From: Candidatus Eiseniibacteriota bacterium
GTDB lineage: Bacteria; Eisenbacteria; RBG-16-71-46; CAIMUX01; WJJG01
Reading direction: 5' to 3'
Assembly (NCBI GenBank): GCA_016867695.1
Contig: VGIY01000034.1
Span: forward strand, 1-14,228
Length of the DNA stretch: 14,228 bases
Below the pieces are notes generated by a model. The model was given only the letters and a program-made list of their open reading frames with translations. It did not search any database and was not told the DNA's origin. Positions 1-6,947 of this stretch are shown piece after piece. Position 1 is the first letter of the stretch. Each line of letters begins with the position of its first letter. A program made the translations under genes and the position numbers.

Positions 1-2
1 CG

Positions 3-713
3 ATGAAGCGTCTGAAGGCGATCGAGGAGTTCGAGGACCTGGGCAGCGGCTTCCAGCTCGCCATGCGCGACCTGGAGATCCGCGGGGCGGGCAACCTGCT
101 CGGCACGGAGCAGCACGGCTTCATCCTCAACGTCGGCTTCGACCTCTACACGCGCCTGATGGAGGAGGCCGTGCGCGAGCTGCGCGGCGAGTCGCCGCCC
201 GAGGAGATCCGCGCTCGGGTGGTCACCGACCTCGAGGCCTTCCTGCCCGATGACTACGTGGCCGACGCGGCCGAGAAGATGAGCCTGTACAAGACACTGG
301 CCGACGCCGGCACGCCGGCCGAGGTCGACGAGCTGGCGGCCGAGATCGGGGATCGCTTCGGCCGCCCGCCCTGGCAGGCGGAGAACCTCTTCGCGCTGCG
401 CCGGCTGCGGCTGAGCGCCGCGCGGGTGGGGGCCGAGACGGTGACGCTGCGCGGCGGGGCGGTGACGATCGAGATGGCCCGCGAGCTGACCCGCGGCGAC
501 GTGCAGCGGATGATCGCCCAGATGCCGGTGCCGGTCGCCTTCACGACCCACGGCCGCCACCGCGTGACCGTGGCGCGCGAGGAGGTGGGCGGCGAGCCGC
601 TGCTGGTCGCCGGGCTGGTGCTCGACTGCCTGGGCGATCACGGCGAGCGGGAGAAGCTGACGGAGAAGGAACCACGCACGGGCGGGAGGAAGCATGCGCA
701 GCCGATGGGGTAG
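3..713 (+). CDS. mfd: Mfd transcription-repair coupling factor, C-terminal part (5' end outside window)
   Basis: Mfd is a cytoplasmic DNA translocase that removes RNA polymerase stalled at lesions and recruits UvrA for transcription-coupled repair. What is visible is the last 236 residues. The segment with RDLEIRGAGNLLGTEQHG (about residues 22-39 of the fragment) is the TRG region that follows the RecG-like helicase core. It is followed by the TRCF C-terminal (D7, autoinhibitory) domain, with the hallmark LPDDYV..A.EKMSLYK stretch and the DRFG.PP motif. The reading frame is open to the window edge. The Met at base 3 is internal (the family reads RLKAIEEF here), so the true start lies upstream. 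The gene ends in TAG and overlaps the next gene by 20 bases, which suggests translational coupling. The last 20 or so residues (EKEPRTGGRKHAQPMG) look like a non-conserved tail. Identification of the family is secure. Confidence 0.96.
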   Translation: MKRLKAIEEFEDLGSGFQLAMRDLEIRGAGNLLGTEQHGFILNVGFDLYTRLMEEAVRELRGESPPEEIRARVVTDLEAFLPDDYVADAAEKMSLYKTLADAGTPAEVDELAAEIGDRFGRPPWQAENLFALRRLRLSAARVGAETVTLRGGAVTIEMARELTRGDVQRMIAQMPVPVAFTTHGRHRVTVAREEVGGEPLLVAGLVLDCLGDHGEREKLTEKEPRTGGRKHAQPMG

Positions 714-3700
714 GACCGGGGCGGGGCGTCGGGCGATCCGGGGGGCGGCGCGCTTGTGGGCCGCCGCCGTGGCCCTGGCCCTCCTCGCCGGCGCCGGAGC
801 AGGGGCCGCCGAGCCGCCCGCGGGGGAGATCACCTGGGCGCGCCATCCGGCGCTCAGCCCCGACGGCGACCGGCTGGCCTTCTCCTACCAGGGGGATCTC
901 TGGATCGTGCCTGCCGCAGGGGGCGAGGCGTGCCGGCTGACGGCCCATCCGGCCTACGAGTCCCAGCCGCGCTGGTCTCCCGACGGCCGTTGGATCGCCT
1001 TCGCCTCCGACCGCGAGGGCAACGACGACATCTTCGCGATCCCGGTCGAGGGCGGTCCCGCGCGCCGCCTCACCTGGAGCAGCGCCGCCGACGTGCCGTC
1101 CGGCTGGACGCCCGACAGCCGCGCCGTGATCTTCCGCAGTTGGCGCTTCACGATGGACGGCGACAGCCCGGGCATCTTCCTCGTGCCCCTCGACGGAGGC
1201 ACGCCGCCGACCGTGCTGCCGACGGGCGGGCACGCGCCCGCGCTGTCGCCCGACGGGCGCCGGCTGGTCCATTCGCGCGGCGCCATCGACTGGACGCGGC
1301 GCGGCTACGAGGGCAGCGCGCGCCACCGCCTCTGGATCGCCGACTTCGACGCGCCGCTGCGCGCCGGCGCCGGCGGAGGCGCGGCGCCGGGATTCCGGGG
1401 CCGCCTGGCGGAGCACGAGAGGCGCGACGGCTCCGGGCCCTGCACGCAGATGGGCGCGCAGTCGGCGGCGTCGCTACGCCCCCGCGCCGAGTACACGGAT
1501 CTCGACCTCCACGGCCGCGACGCCGCCTGGTTCCCCGACGGCCGGCACCTGCTCTTCCTGGCCGAGGAGGCGGGCGTGGCCAATCTCGCCATTCTCTCGC
1601 TGGCCGACGGGCGCGTGATCCCGCTGACCCGCTATCGCGAGGGCAGGCTGCGCCTGCCGTCGCTGGCCGCCGACGGCTCGCGCGCCGCGGCGGAGTACGA
1701 CGATGGGATCGTCGTCGTCGACATCCCGCCGGCGCTGCTCACCGGGCCGGAGCCGCGCGAGCTGCCGCTGCCAAGGCGGGCGGCGATCCGCGTGCCGCTC
1801 GATCCCAAGGCGCGCGCCGAGGAGTGGGTCAAGGTCAGCGGCGGCGCCGACGAGCTCGCCCTCTCCGCCGACGGCAAGCAGATCGCCTTCGTCGCCCGGG
1901 GAGAGGTCTTCGTGATGAAGGCCAGCGCCGACGAACCCGCCGCCTACTCCGTCTCCCTCTCCCAGGCGCGCGACCGGCACGTCGCCTGGCTGCCCGACTC
2001 GAGCGGGCTCGTCTTCGCCTCCGACCGCGCCGGCGCCTTCGACCTCTATCGCGTCGCCTCCGCCGATCCGGCCGAGCCTCGGTTGGCCCGGACGCTGCGC
2101 CACGCGCTGGTCCGACTGACCGACGACCCGAGCGAGGACCTCGCCCCGCGGGTGTCTCCCGACGGCAGGCGCATCGCCTTCCTCCGGGGGATCCGCTCGC
2201 TGATGGTCATGGACGCCGACGGCGGGCACCTCCGCCTCCTGGCCGAGGGGCGCATCGCCGAGGACTTCGCCTGGTCGCCCGACGGCCGCTGGCTCGCCTT
2301 CAGCCGCGAGGACGACGACTTCAACAGCGACGTCTGGATCGTTTCGGCCGACGGCAAGATCGGACCGCACAACATCAGCCTGCATCCCGACGGCGACTAC
2401 GGTCCGGCCTGGTCGGGCGATGGGCGTCTGCTCGCCTTCACGTCGAAGCGCGAGTTCTTCAACCAGACGGACATCTGGTACGCCTGGCTGACGCGCGCCG
2501 ACGACGAGCGCTCGCGCGAGGAGCGGCTGGACGAGCTGTCCGGCGACAGGCCCAAGGGCGCGGGAGGCGCCGGCGGGGACGGCGGGCGCGCGGCGCCGGG
2601 AATCGGGGGCGGCGGCTCCGGCGAGGGCGGGGCCGCGGGCGGGTCGAGGAGCAGGGATGGGGGCGGTGGGAAGAGCGGTGGGAAGATCGGCGAGAACAGC
2701 GGCGAGAACAGCGGTGAGAACAGCGGCGAGAACAGCGGCGAGAAGAGCGGTGAGAAGAGCGGGGAGAAGAGCGGGGAGAAGGGAGTGGGTCCGGGCGGCG
2801 GGAGCGGCGCGGCGAAGGAAGTCCCGGAGGTGCGCATCGACTTCGACGGCATCCACGACCGGCTGCGCCGGCTGACCACGTTCCCCGGCGAGGAGACGTC
2901 GGTCCTCGTCTCCAAGGACGCCGGCGAATTCGTCTTCGTCGCCGACGCCGACGGCAAGCGCGACCTCTGGAAGATCAAGTGGGACGGCACGGAGGCCAAG
3001 CGGCTGACCCAGGGGGGGCAGAACCCGACCCGGATCCAGTGGGACGAGTCGGGCAAGCGGATCTTCTACCTCAAGAGCGGTGGGGCCATCGCCTCCGTGC
3101 CGCTCGACGGCGGCGAGTCGAAGGCCTATCCCTACGAGGCCGAGCTGCGCGTCGATCACGCCGAGCAGCGCGCCTTCGTCTTCGACGAGGGCTGGCGCGC
3201 GCTGCGCGACTACTTCTACGACGAGCGCTTCCACGGCCGCGACTGGCCGGCGCTGCGCGAGCGCTATCGCCCCTGGGCGCGGGCGGCCTCGACCTATCGG
3301 GACTTCCAGGACGTCGTGCGCATGATGCTCGGCGAGCTGAACGCCTCGCATCTGGGCTTCTGGGGCGGGCCGGGCGATCCCAAGATGGGCGGCGACGCGC
3401 TCGACGCCGAGACGGGCGAGCTGGGCGTGCTCTGGGAGGCCGCCGACGACGGTCCCGGCCTGCGCATCGCGCGCGTGGTCCCGGGCACCCCCGCCGAGCG
3501 CGTCGACAGCCGCCTGGAGGCGGGCGAGCGCCTGCTGGCGATAGACGGCGCGCGCCTCGAGCCGGGCGACGACGTCGCCCGGCTGCTCCAGCGCCGGGCC
3601 GGGAAACGCGTGCGCCTCGATCTGGCCGGACGGGGCGGGCGGCCCCGCGAGGTCGTCATCCGGCCCTCGACGCTGCGCGAGTTCCGCGACCGGCTCTACG

Positions 3701-4320
3701 AGGAGGAGACCGAGCTGCGCCTGGCGTGCGTGGCCGCCGCCTCCGGCGGACGGGTGGCCTACATCCACATCCGGGCCATGGACTCGAGCTCGCTCGATCT
3801 CTTCGAGCGCGACCTCTACGCCCAGGCGCACGGTAAGGAGGCGCTGATCATCGATGTGCGCAACAACTCGGGCGGCTGGACGACCGACCTGCTGCTGGCG
3901 AGCCTCACCGCCGCCGACCACGCGACGACGCAGGGACGCGGCGGCGGCCCGGGATACCCCGAGGGCCGCCGGCTGGTCTACGCCTGGACGAAGCCGATCG
4001 TCGTCCTCTGCGATGAGAACAGCTTCTCCAATGCCGAGATCTTCAGCTGGGCGATCCGCACGCTCGGCCGCGGCCCGGTGATCGGCCAACAGACCTTCGG
4101 CGGAGTCATCTCGACCGGCGGCACGAACCTGCTCGACGGCTCCTACATCCGGCTGCCCTTCCGCGGCTGGCGCTCCAAGCTAGACGGCTCGAACCTGGAG
4201 GGCACGGGCTGCATGCCCGACATCGTCGTCGCCAATCCCCCCGGCGAGCTGGCTCGGGGGCGGGATCCGCAGCTCGAGCGCGCCGTGGCCGAGGCGCTGC
4301 GGGCGATCGGCGAGGAGTGA
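694..4320 (+). CDS. Exported tricorn-like protease (beta-propellers, PDZ, S41 serine peptidase)
   Basis: Tricorn-type proteases degrade oligopeptides; this one should act outside the cytoplasm. The ATG follows GGGAGGA with a short spacer. It opens an Arg-rich n-region, a hydrophobic core (residues 21-37) and a likely signal-peptidase site near Ala38/Ala39. Residues 45-600 carry about ten PD40/WD40-like blades (W/L-SPDG-R-x-(I/L)-AF pattern). Two more blades follow a low-complexity linker (about 612-708), and the tricorn C1 region starts near 825. A PDZ domain spans about 909-991 and the S41 core about 1000-1200. Catalytic residues inferred by comparison with archaeal tricorn are Ser885-His886 (NASH), nucleophile Ser1112 (SFSNAE) and Glu1169 (LEGTG). 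The 1208 residues slightly exceed the roughly 1070 usual for tricorn. The excess is the linker plus a low-complexity insert near residues 223-262. It overlaps the mfd end by 20 bases, so the two are probably cotranscribed. The family is firm; substrates are unknown. Confidence 0.93.
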   Translation: MRSRWGRTGAGRRAIRGAARLWAAAVALALLAGAGAGAAEPPAGEITWARHPALSPDGDRLAFSYQGDLWIVPAAGGEACRLTAHPAYESQPRWSPDGRWIAFASDREGNDDIFAIPVEGGPARRLTWSSAADVPSGWTPDSRAVIFRSWRFTMDGDSPGIFLVPLDGGTPPTVLPTGGHAPALSPDGRRLVHSRGAIDWTRRGYEGSARHRLWIADFDAPLRAGAGGGAAPGFRGRLAEHERRDGSGPCTQMGAQSAASLRPRAEYTDLDLHGRDAAWFPDGRHLLFLAEEAGVANLAILSLADGRVIPLTRYREGRLRLPSLAADGSRAAAEYDDGIVVVDIPPALLTGPEPRELPLPRRAAIRVPLDPKARAEEWVKVSGGADELALSADGKQIAFVARGEVFVMKASADEPAAYSVSLSQARDRHVAWLPDSSGLVFASDRAGAFDLYRVASADPAEPRLARTLRHALVRLTDDPSEDLAPRVSPDGRRIAFLRGIRSLMVMDADGGHLRLLAEGRIAEDFAWSPDGRWLAFSREDDDFNSDVWIVSADGKIGPHNISLHPDGDYGPAWSGDGRLLAFTSKREFFNQTDIWYAWLTRADDERSREERLDELSGDRPKGAGGAGGDGGRAAPGIGGGGSGEGGAAGGSRSRDGGGGKSGGKIGENSGENSGENSGENSGEKSGEKSGEKSGEKGVGPGGGSGAAKEVPEVRIDFDGIHDRLRRLTTFPGEETSVLVSKDAGEFVFVADADGKRDLWKIKWDGTEAKRLTQGGQNPTRIQWDESGKRIFYLKSGGAIASVPLDGGESKAYPYEAELRVDHAEQRAFVFDEGWRALRDYFYDERFHGRDWPALRERYRPWARAASTYRDFQDVVRMMLGELNASHLGFWGGPGDPKMGGDALDAETGELGVLWEAADDGPGLRIARVVPGTPAERVDSRLEAGERLLAIDGARLEPGDDVARLLQRRAGKRVRLDLAGRGGRPREVVIRPSTLREFRDRLYEEETELRLACVAAASGGRVAYIHIRAMDSSSLDLFERDLYAQAHGKEALIIDVRNNSGGWTTDLLLASLTAADHATTQGRGGGPGYPEGRRLVYAWTKPIVVLCDENSFSNAEIFSWAIRTLGRGPVIGQQTFGGVISTGGTNLLDGSYIRLPFRGWRSKLDGSNLEGTGCMPDIVVANPPGELARGRDPQLERAVAEALRAIGEE
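2689..2784 (+). repeat. 12-bp coding minisatellite (GENS/GEKS tetrapeptide repeats)
   Basis: About eight tandem 12-bp units of the form GGNGAGAANAGC lie in frame within the tricorn-like gene, the last unit degenerate. They encode four GENS then three GEKS tetrapeptides from residue 666, inside a wider Gly/Ser-rich linker. Units differ at the third base of the Gly codon and by the AAC/AAG switch. This indicates stepwise duplication in which the array split into an Asn block and a Lys block. The unit length keeps the frame, so copy number can change without disrupting the protein. Confidence 0.95.
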
Positions 4321-4431
4321 GCCGGCGCACGATCGGCGAGGGACGGGGCCGCGCGGGACTCCCGGAGGGCGCGACCGTCCGGGGTCGGCCGATGGCCGGT
4401 CGGCGGGTTCTGGGCGGAGGGCGGCGCCGCA

Positions 4432-4463
4432 CGAGTTGGCTGGCAGACCCCTTCGCGCGAGGG
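4432..4463 (+). repeat. 32-bp hairpin repeat A, copy 1
   Basis: This sequence matches 7242-7273 at 27 of 32 positions without gaps. The conserved core is GGCAGACCC..TCGCGCGAGGG, which can fold as a short hairpin (CCCT...AGGG around a TCGCGCG centre). It lies 85 bases upstream of the 51-bp repeat, whereas the second copy lies 10 bases downstream of its 51-bp partner. It is probably a dispersed genomic repeat or the terminal part of a degraded mobile element. It shows no coding evidence. Confidence 0.7.
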
Positions 4464-4476
4464 AGCGGCGGGAGCT

Positions 4477-4521
4477 GTCCCCAAGAACCACATCAAGGAC
4501 ATCATCGCCGTCGACTTCTTC
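4477..4521 (+). pseudogene. Scar of an integrase-core (DDE/rve) transposase
   Basis: The frame reads VPKNHIKDIIAVDFF. This resembles the start of the integrase catalytic core in IS transposases, where a 'NH..D(I/L)(V/I)A.DFF.V.T' block holds the first catalytic Asp of the DDE triad. Only about 15 codons are recognisable. The sequence on both sides (repeat A upstream, the 51-bp repeat downstream) shows no further transposase similarity that I can recognise, so nearly all of the gene is gone. The call rests on one short motif, recognised from memory of the family. Chance resemblance is possible. Confidence 0.5.
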
Positions 4522-4548
4522 TCAAGCCGATCACACGTGCCAGTTCGG

Positions 4549-4599
4549 GTCATGAATCGGCCCGCGCTGCGCGGGGATGGGGTTTTCGCGGACTACGGG
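4549..4599 (+). repeat. 51-bp direct repeat B, copy 1
   Basis: These 51 bases recur at 7181-7231 in the same orientation with one difference (C at 4570 against A at 7202). The 5' half includes the hairpin CCCGCG-CTG-CGCGGG, shortened in the second copy by the substitution. The repeat happens to be open in the frame of the ATPase downstream (reading RVMNRPAL.GDGVFADYG in both copies). I regard this as incidental or as a mobile-element relic, not as the ATPase N-terminus. Confidence 0.9.
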
Positions 4600-4680
4600 C
4601 CTCCGGGACAGGCTTGTACCTTTTCTGCGCAAGAGCGAATCTTGTTGCGCCTTTCTTTGCGTCAAGGCAAGATCCGACCG

Positions 4681-5856
4681 ATGGAACGGCGACGTTACCT
4701 GGAAGCCCCGATCCGTGAAGACCTCTCGTCGAAGATGGTCTTCGTGGCCGGACCTCGCCAGGTAGGCAAGACCACGATGGCCCGGCAGATTCTGGCTGCC
4801 AGCGGGGTCGGGGCCTACCTCAGCTGGGACAGCCGTGAGGATCGCCGCGAGATCCGGGCTGCACGCTGGCCCGGCGGCGACGCCCTGGTGGTTCTCGACG
4901 AGTTGCACAAGTGGCGGCCCTGGAAGAGCTGGATCAAGGGCGAGTACGACAAGCATCGCGACCACCTGCGACTCCTGGTTACGGGCAGCGCGCGCATGGA
5001 TGTCTACCGGCGGGGCGGCGACTCGCTGCAAGGGCGCTATCACCACTATCGGCTTCACCCATTCACGCTCGGGGAGCTGGGATCCGGCGGCCCGCCGGCA
5101 TCTCCGGAGCCGGGTGCCGAACTCCAGATACCCACGCGCGCCTCCCGCGAAGCCCTCTTGGCCCTGATGAAGTTCGGAGGGTTTCCCGAGCCCGTCTTGG
5201 CGCAATCGGACCGCACGCTGCGCCGCTGGCAAAGAGAGCGTCTGGAGCGGTTCTTCCGCGAGGATGTGCGCGACCTTGCGCTGGTGCGCGATCTCTCCTC
5301 CATGCAGATTCTTGCTGATCTGCTCCCCGAACGGGTGGGATCTCCCCTCTCCCTGAATGCGCTGCGCGAGGATCTCGAGGTAAGTCATCGAGCCGTGACT
5401 CTGTGGATGGACATCCTCGAGCGGCTCTACCACCTCTTCCGCGTGCGCCCTTACGCTTCCACGAAGGTGCGGGGGCTGCGGAAGATGCCCAAGCTCTACC
5501 TCTGGGATTGGAGCCTGATCCCCGAGTCCGGCCCCCGGCTGGAGAATCTTGTCGCGGCGCACCTGCTGAAGCTGGTGCATCTGTTGCAGGACCGGGATGG
5601 ACACTCGCTCGAGCTGCGATACTTGCGCGACCGCACCGGCAAGGAAACCGACTTCCTGATTGTGGCCGCTGGGAAGCCCTGGGTGGCGGTCGAGGTGAAG
5701 CGCTCATCCACGCAGATCGATCCGGCGCTCGTCCACTTTCGCGAGAAGCTGGCGATCCCATGGGCCTACCAGGTGGTCCTGGAGAGCGAGCGCGACTTCG
5801 TCCAGGACGGGGTGCGCTGCGTTCCGGCGCACCGGTTTCTGGCCGCCCTGGCCTGA
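4681..5856 (+). CDS. DUF4143-type AAA ATPase with C-terminal PD-(D/E)XK-like region
   Basis: The 391-residue protein has a Walker A motif GPRQVGKTT (residues 24-32), a Walker B LVVLDE (69-74) and a sensor-like LLVTGSAR ending at Arg105. After the ATPase domain comes the helical DUF4143 region, then a nuclease-fold signature with Asp324 (KETDF) and Glu338-x-Lys340 (VEVKRS). The family is common in bacteria and archaea, often in accessory regions, and its cellular role is not settled. Met at 4681 is preferred because MERRRYLEAPIREDLSSKM fits the family N-terminus. The frame stays open upstream to 4537, but that part is the repeated DNA. No good ribosome-binding site is seen. G+C is visibly lower than in mfd or the tricorn-like gene, and the gene lies between direct repeats, consistent with horizontal acquisition. 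No motif is broken, so it looks functional. Confidence 0.9.
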   Translation: MERRRYLEAPIREDLSSKMVFVAGPRQVGKTTMARQILAASGVGAYLSWDSREDRREIRAARWPGGDALVVLDELHKWRPWKSWIKGEYDKHRDHLRLLVTGSARMDVYRRGGDSLQGRYHHYRLHPFTLGELGSGGPPASPEPGAELQIPTRASREALLALMKFGGFPEPVLAQSDRTLRRWQRERLERFFREDVRDLALVRDLSSMQILADLLPERVGSPLSLNALREDLEVSHRAVTLWMDILERLYHLFRVRPYASTKVRGLRKMPKLYLWDWSLIPESGPRLENLVAAHLLKLVHLLQDRDGHSLELRYLRDRTGKETDFLIVAAGKPWVAVEVKRSSTQIDPALVHFREKLAIPWAYQVVLESERDFVQDGVRCVPAHRFLAALA

Positions 5857-5876
5857 GCGTCGGTGCCGAAGACGCT
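5856..5876 (+). terminator. Possible weak terminator hairpin after the ATPase gene
   Basis: Perfect 6-bp arms AGCGTC (5856-5861) and GACGCT (5871-5876) enclose a 9-base loop and begin at the last base of the ATPase stop codon. No T tract follows, so intrinsic termination is doubtful. Confidence 0.25.
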
Positions 5877-5991
5877 GTCTGCGCGCCCGAAGCCCGGCCT
5901 GCCTGCCCAGCACCGCGCGCGCCCGCCGCGGCCCTGCCCGATCCGCGGCGCGACCGCGCCGGCACGCCGCGCACGCCGGCGAGGATCTCTC

Positions 5992-6020
5992 TTGATGTGA
6001 CGATTATCGAATCATATAAT
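5992..6020 (+). promoter_or_regulatory. Sigma-70 promoter of the 87-aa protein/ArsR operon
   Basis: TTGATG (5992-5997) and a perfect TATAAT (6015-6020) are separated by exactly 17 bases, an optimal sigma-70 arrangement in an abruptly A+T-rich patch (about 5990-6055) of otherwise very GC-rich DNA. Transcription would start near 6027, leaving a 5' untranslated leader of about 75 bases before the ATG at 6102. The first operator-like repeat overlaps the -10 hexamer, which suggests repression by the regulator encoded downstream. The promoter is visible in sequence; its regulation is inferred. Confidence 0.8.
6003..6018 (+). promoter_or_regulatory. Operator-like repeat, copy 1 (overlaps the -10)
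   Basis: The 16-mer ATTATCGAATCATATA matches copy 2 at 6037 in 15 of 16 positions, offset by 34 bases. It contains most of the -10 hexamer and lies within a partial dyad (ATTAT at 6003-6007, ATAAT at 6016-6020). ArsR-family operators are typically A+T-rich and overlap the promoter, which fits the regulator gene at 6369. Confidence 0.65.
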
Positions 6021-6024
6021 GAAA

Positions 6025-6044
6025 TCGACATCGATCATTGTCGA
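6025..6044. repeat. Inverted repeat in the promoter/leader region
   Basis: Arms TCGACA (6025-6030) and TGTCGA (6039-6044) flank an 8-base spacer. The dyad sits at the expected transcription start, between and partly overlapping the two operator-like repeats. It could be an additional protein-binding dyad or a small RNA hairpin at the extreme 5' end of the transcript. Confidence 0.5.
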
Positions 6045-6052
6045 ATCATATA
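6037..6052 (+). promoter_or_regulatory. Operator-like repeat, copy 2 (downstream of the start point)
   Basis: ATTGTCGAATCATATA differs from copy 1 by a single base and lies at about +10 to +25 of the predicted transcript. Two same-orientation sites straddling the start point, in a patch that is otherwise compositionally unlike its surroundings, argue for a conserved regulatory function. Confidence 0.6.
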
Positions 6053-6101
6053 CGGACGCGCCGGCGGGAACGCCGCGGATCGCGCGGCCGGGGAGGCGGA
6101 G

Positions 6102-6365
6102 ATGCAAGCGGACAGGGACGACCTCGCGTGGGCGGAGCTACTCGACCAGATTCGCCGCGGAGAGCGCTCCGAGCTGGAGCGGCTGGCGCTCGCCTTCGAG
6201 TGGATCACCGATCGCCAGCTCGCGCAGGGCCGCCTGGAGCTCGAGCGGCTCCGGGCGATCCCCGACGAGCCGGCGCGGCTCAAGGAGCAGATCAAGCTGA
6301 GCACAATCGAGCACTGCCGCGCGATCTTCCGCCGGTGTCGCCGGCTGGCCGCCGAGGGGGGATGA
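6102..6365 (+). CDS. Unrecognised 87-aa helical protein, first gene of the regulator operon
   Basis: I do not recognise a family. The ATG has a good ribosome-binding site (GGGAGG at 6091-6096, 5-base spacer) and is the first ATG after the promoter at 5992. The stop lies three bases before the ArsR-type gene. The product is rich in Leu, Arg and Glu, with predicted long amphipathic helices (LLDQIRRGERSELERLALA, then LELERLRAI and LKEQIKLSTIEHCRAIFRRC). It has no signal peptide, no membrane segment and two Cys near the C-terminus (HC...RRC). It is therefore probably a small cytoplasmic protein. Its position suggests it is controlled by, or works with, the regulator that follows; a co-regulator or toxin-like role would be guesswork. 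Coding status rests on the promoter, the ribosome-binding site and the tight spacing. Confidence 0.75.
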   Translation: MQADRDDLAWAELLDQIRRGERSELERLALAFEWITDRQLAQGRLELERLRAIPDEPARLKEQIKLSTIEHCRAIFRRCRRLAAEGG

Positions 6366-6368
6366 GGC

Positions 6369-6947
6369 ATGCGCAAGACCCGCTTTGAGGAGAACCTCGA
6401 GCTGCGGGCCGCGCTCTTCCAGGCGCTCGGCCATCCGGCGCGGCTGCTGATCCTGAACCTGGCGCGCCTGCGGCCGCGGCACGGCGAGGAGCTCGCCCTG
6501 GTCCTCGGTCTCACCCCGGCCACGATCTCGCACCACCTGGCCCGGCTGGCCGCCGCCGGCCTGCTGCGGGCGCGCAAGGAGCAGTACTACCAGGTCCACA
6601 GCCTGGCCGAGGGGCCCTGGGGACGGACCCTGGAGGAACTCGTGCGGCTGCCGCAGGCGGGGCTCTCCGCGGCCGTGCCGGAGGACGCTTTTCGCAGCCG
6701 CGTGCTGCGGGCCTTCTTCCGCCAGGGACGATTGACGCAGATCCCCGCGCAGCGCAAGAAGCGCCAGGTGATCCTCGAGCGGATCGCCGAGCAGTTCGAG
6801 CCGGGACGCGACTACACGCAGCAGGAAGTCAACCGCATCCTCCTGGAAGTGCACGAGGATGTCGCCACGCTGCGGCGGGAGTTGATCGCCGTGCGGCTGA
6901 TGGAGCGCTCGGGAGGCGTCTACCGGCGCCTCGCTACGCAGGGCTGA
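6369..6947 (+). CDS. ArsR-type HTH transcriptional regulator fused to DUF2087
   Basis: The 192-residue cytoplasmic protein has an N-terminal winged helix of ArsR type: LGHPARLLIL at 20-29, recognition helix around TPATISHHLARL (49-60), and a wing near 67-76. A linker is followed by DUF2087 (about 113-187) with the typical GRL.QIP..RKKR...L..IA..FEPGR.YT..EVN.IL...HED.ATLRRELI pattern. DUF2087 is known both alone and fused to HTH domains; its ligand is not known to me. There are no cysteines, so thiolate metal sensing of the classical ArsR/SmtB kind is ruled out. The start is preceded by GAGGGGGG (about 8 bases upstream) and lies three bases after the preceding stop, so the two genes form an operon. 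It probably represses its own promoter at 5992 through the duplicated sites there (inference). Confidence 0.92.
   Translation: MRKTRFEENLELRAALFQALGHPARLLILNLARLRPRHGEELALVLGLTPATISHHLARLAAAGLLRARKEQYYQVHSLAEGPWGRTLEELVRLPQAGLSAAVPEDAFRSRVLRAFFRQGRLTQIPAQRKKRQVILERIAEQFEPGRDYTQQEVNRILLEVHEDVATLRRELIAVRLMERSGGVYRRLATQG

Larger units (their letters stand above)
4321..4680. other. Intergenic region carrying mobile-element debris
   Basis: No intact gene is supported in these 360 bases between the tricorn-like gene and the ATPase. The first 110 bases are very GC-rich and show only a short hairpin (CGGCC-GAT-GGCCG near 4385) with no T tract, so no convincing terminator. From 4432 on, the stretch is a patchwork: a 32-bp hairpin repeat, a short integrase scar, and a 51-bp repeat, each found or explained separately. 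Bases 4600-4680 are noticeably less GC-rich and precede the ATPase. I see no convincing promoter there. Confidence 0.6.

Noticed and set aside
2689..2784. CRISPR-like array
   Set aside because: The units are contiguous 12-bp in-frame repeats without spacers, encoding a tetrapeptide linker.
1474..4089. 871-codon open frame on the minus strand opposite the tricorn-like gene
   Set aside because: Its product is low-complexity (Ala/Gly/Arg/Val-rich) with no recognisable domain. It is the expected antisense shadow of a gene with G/C-biased third codon positions.
4537..4680. Upstream extension of the ATPase reading frame through the 51-bp repeat
   Set aside because: The extension consists of repeat and scar sequence that recurs without the ATPase at 7181. 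The family N-terminus matches the ATG at 4681.
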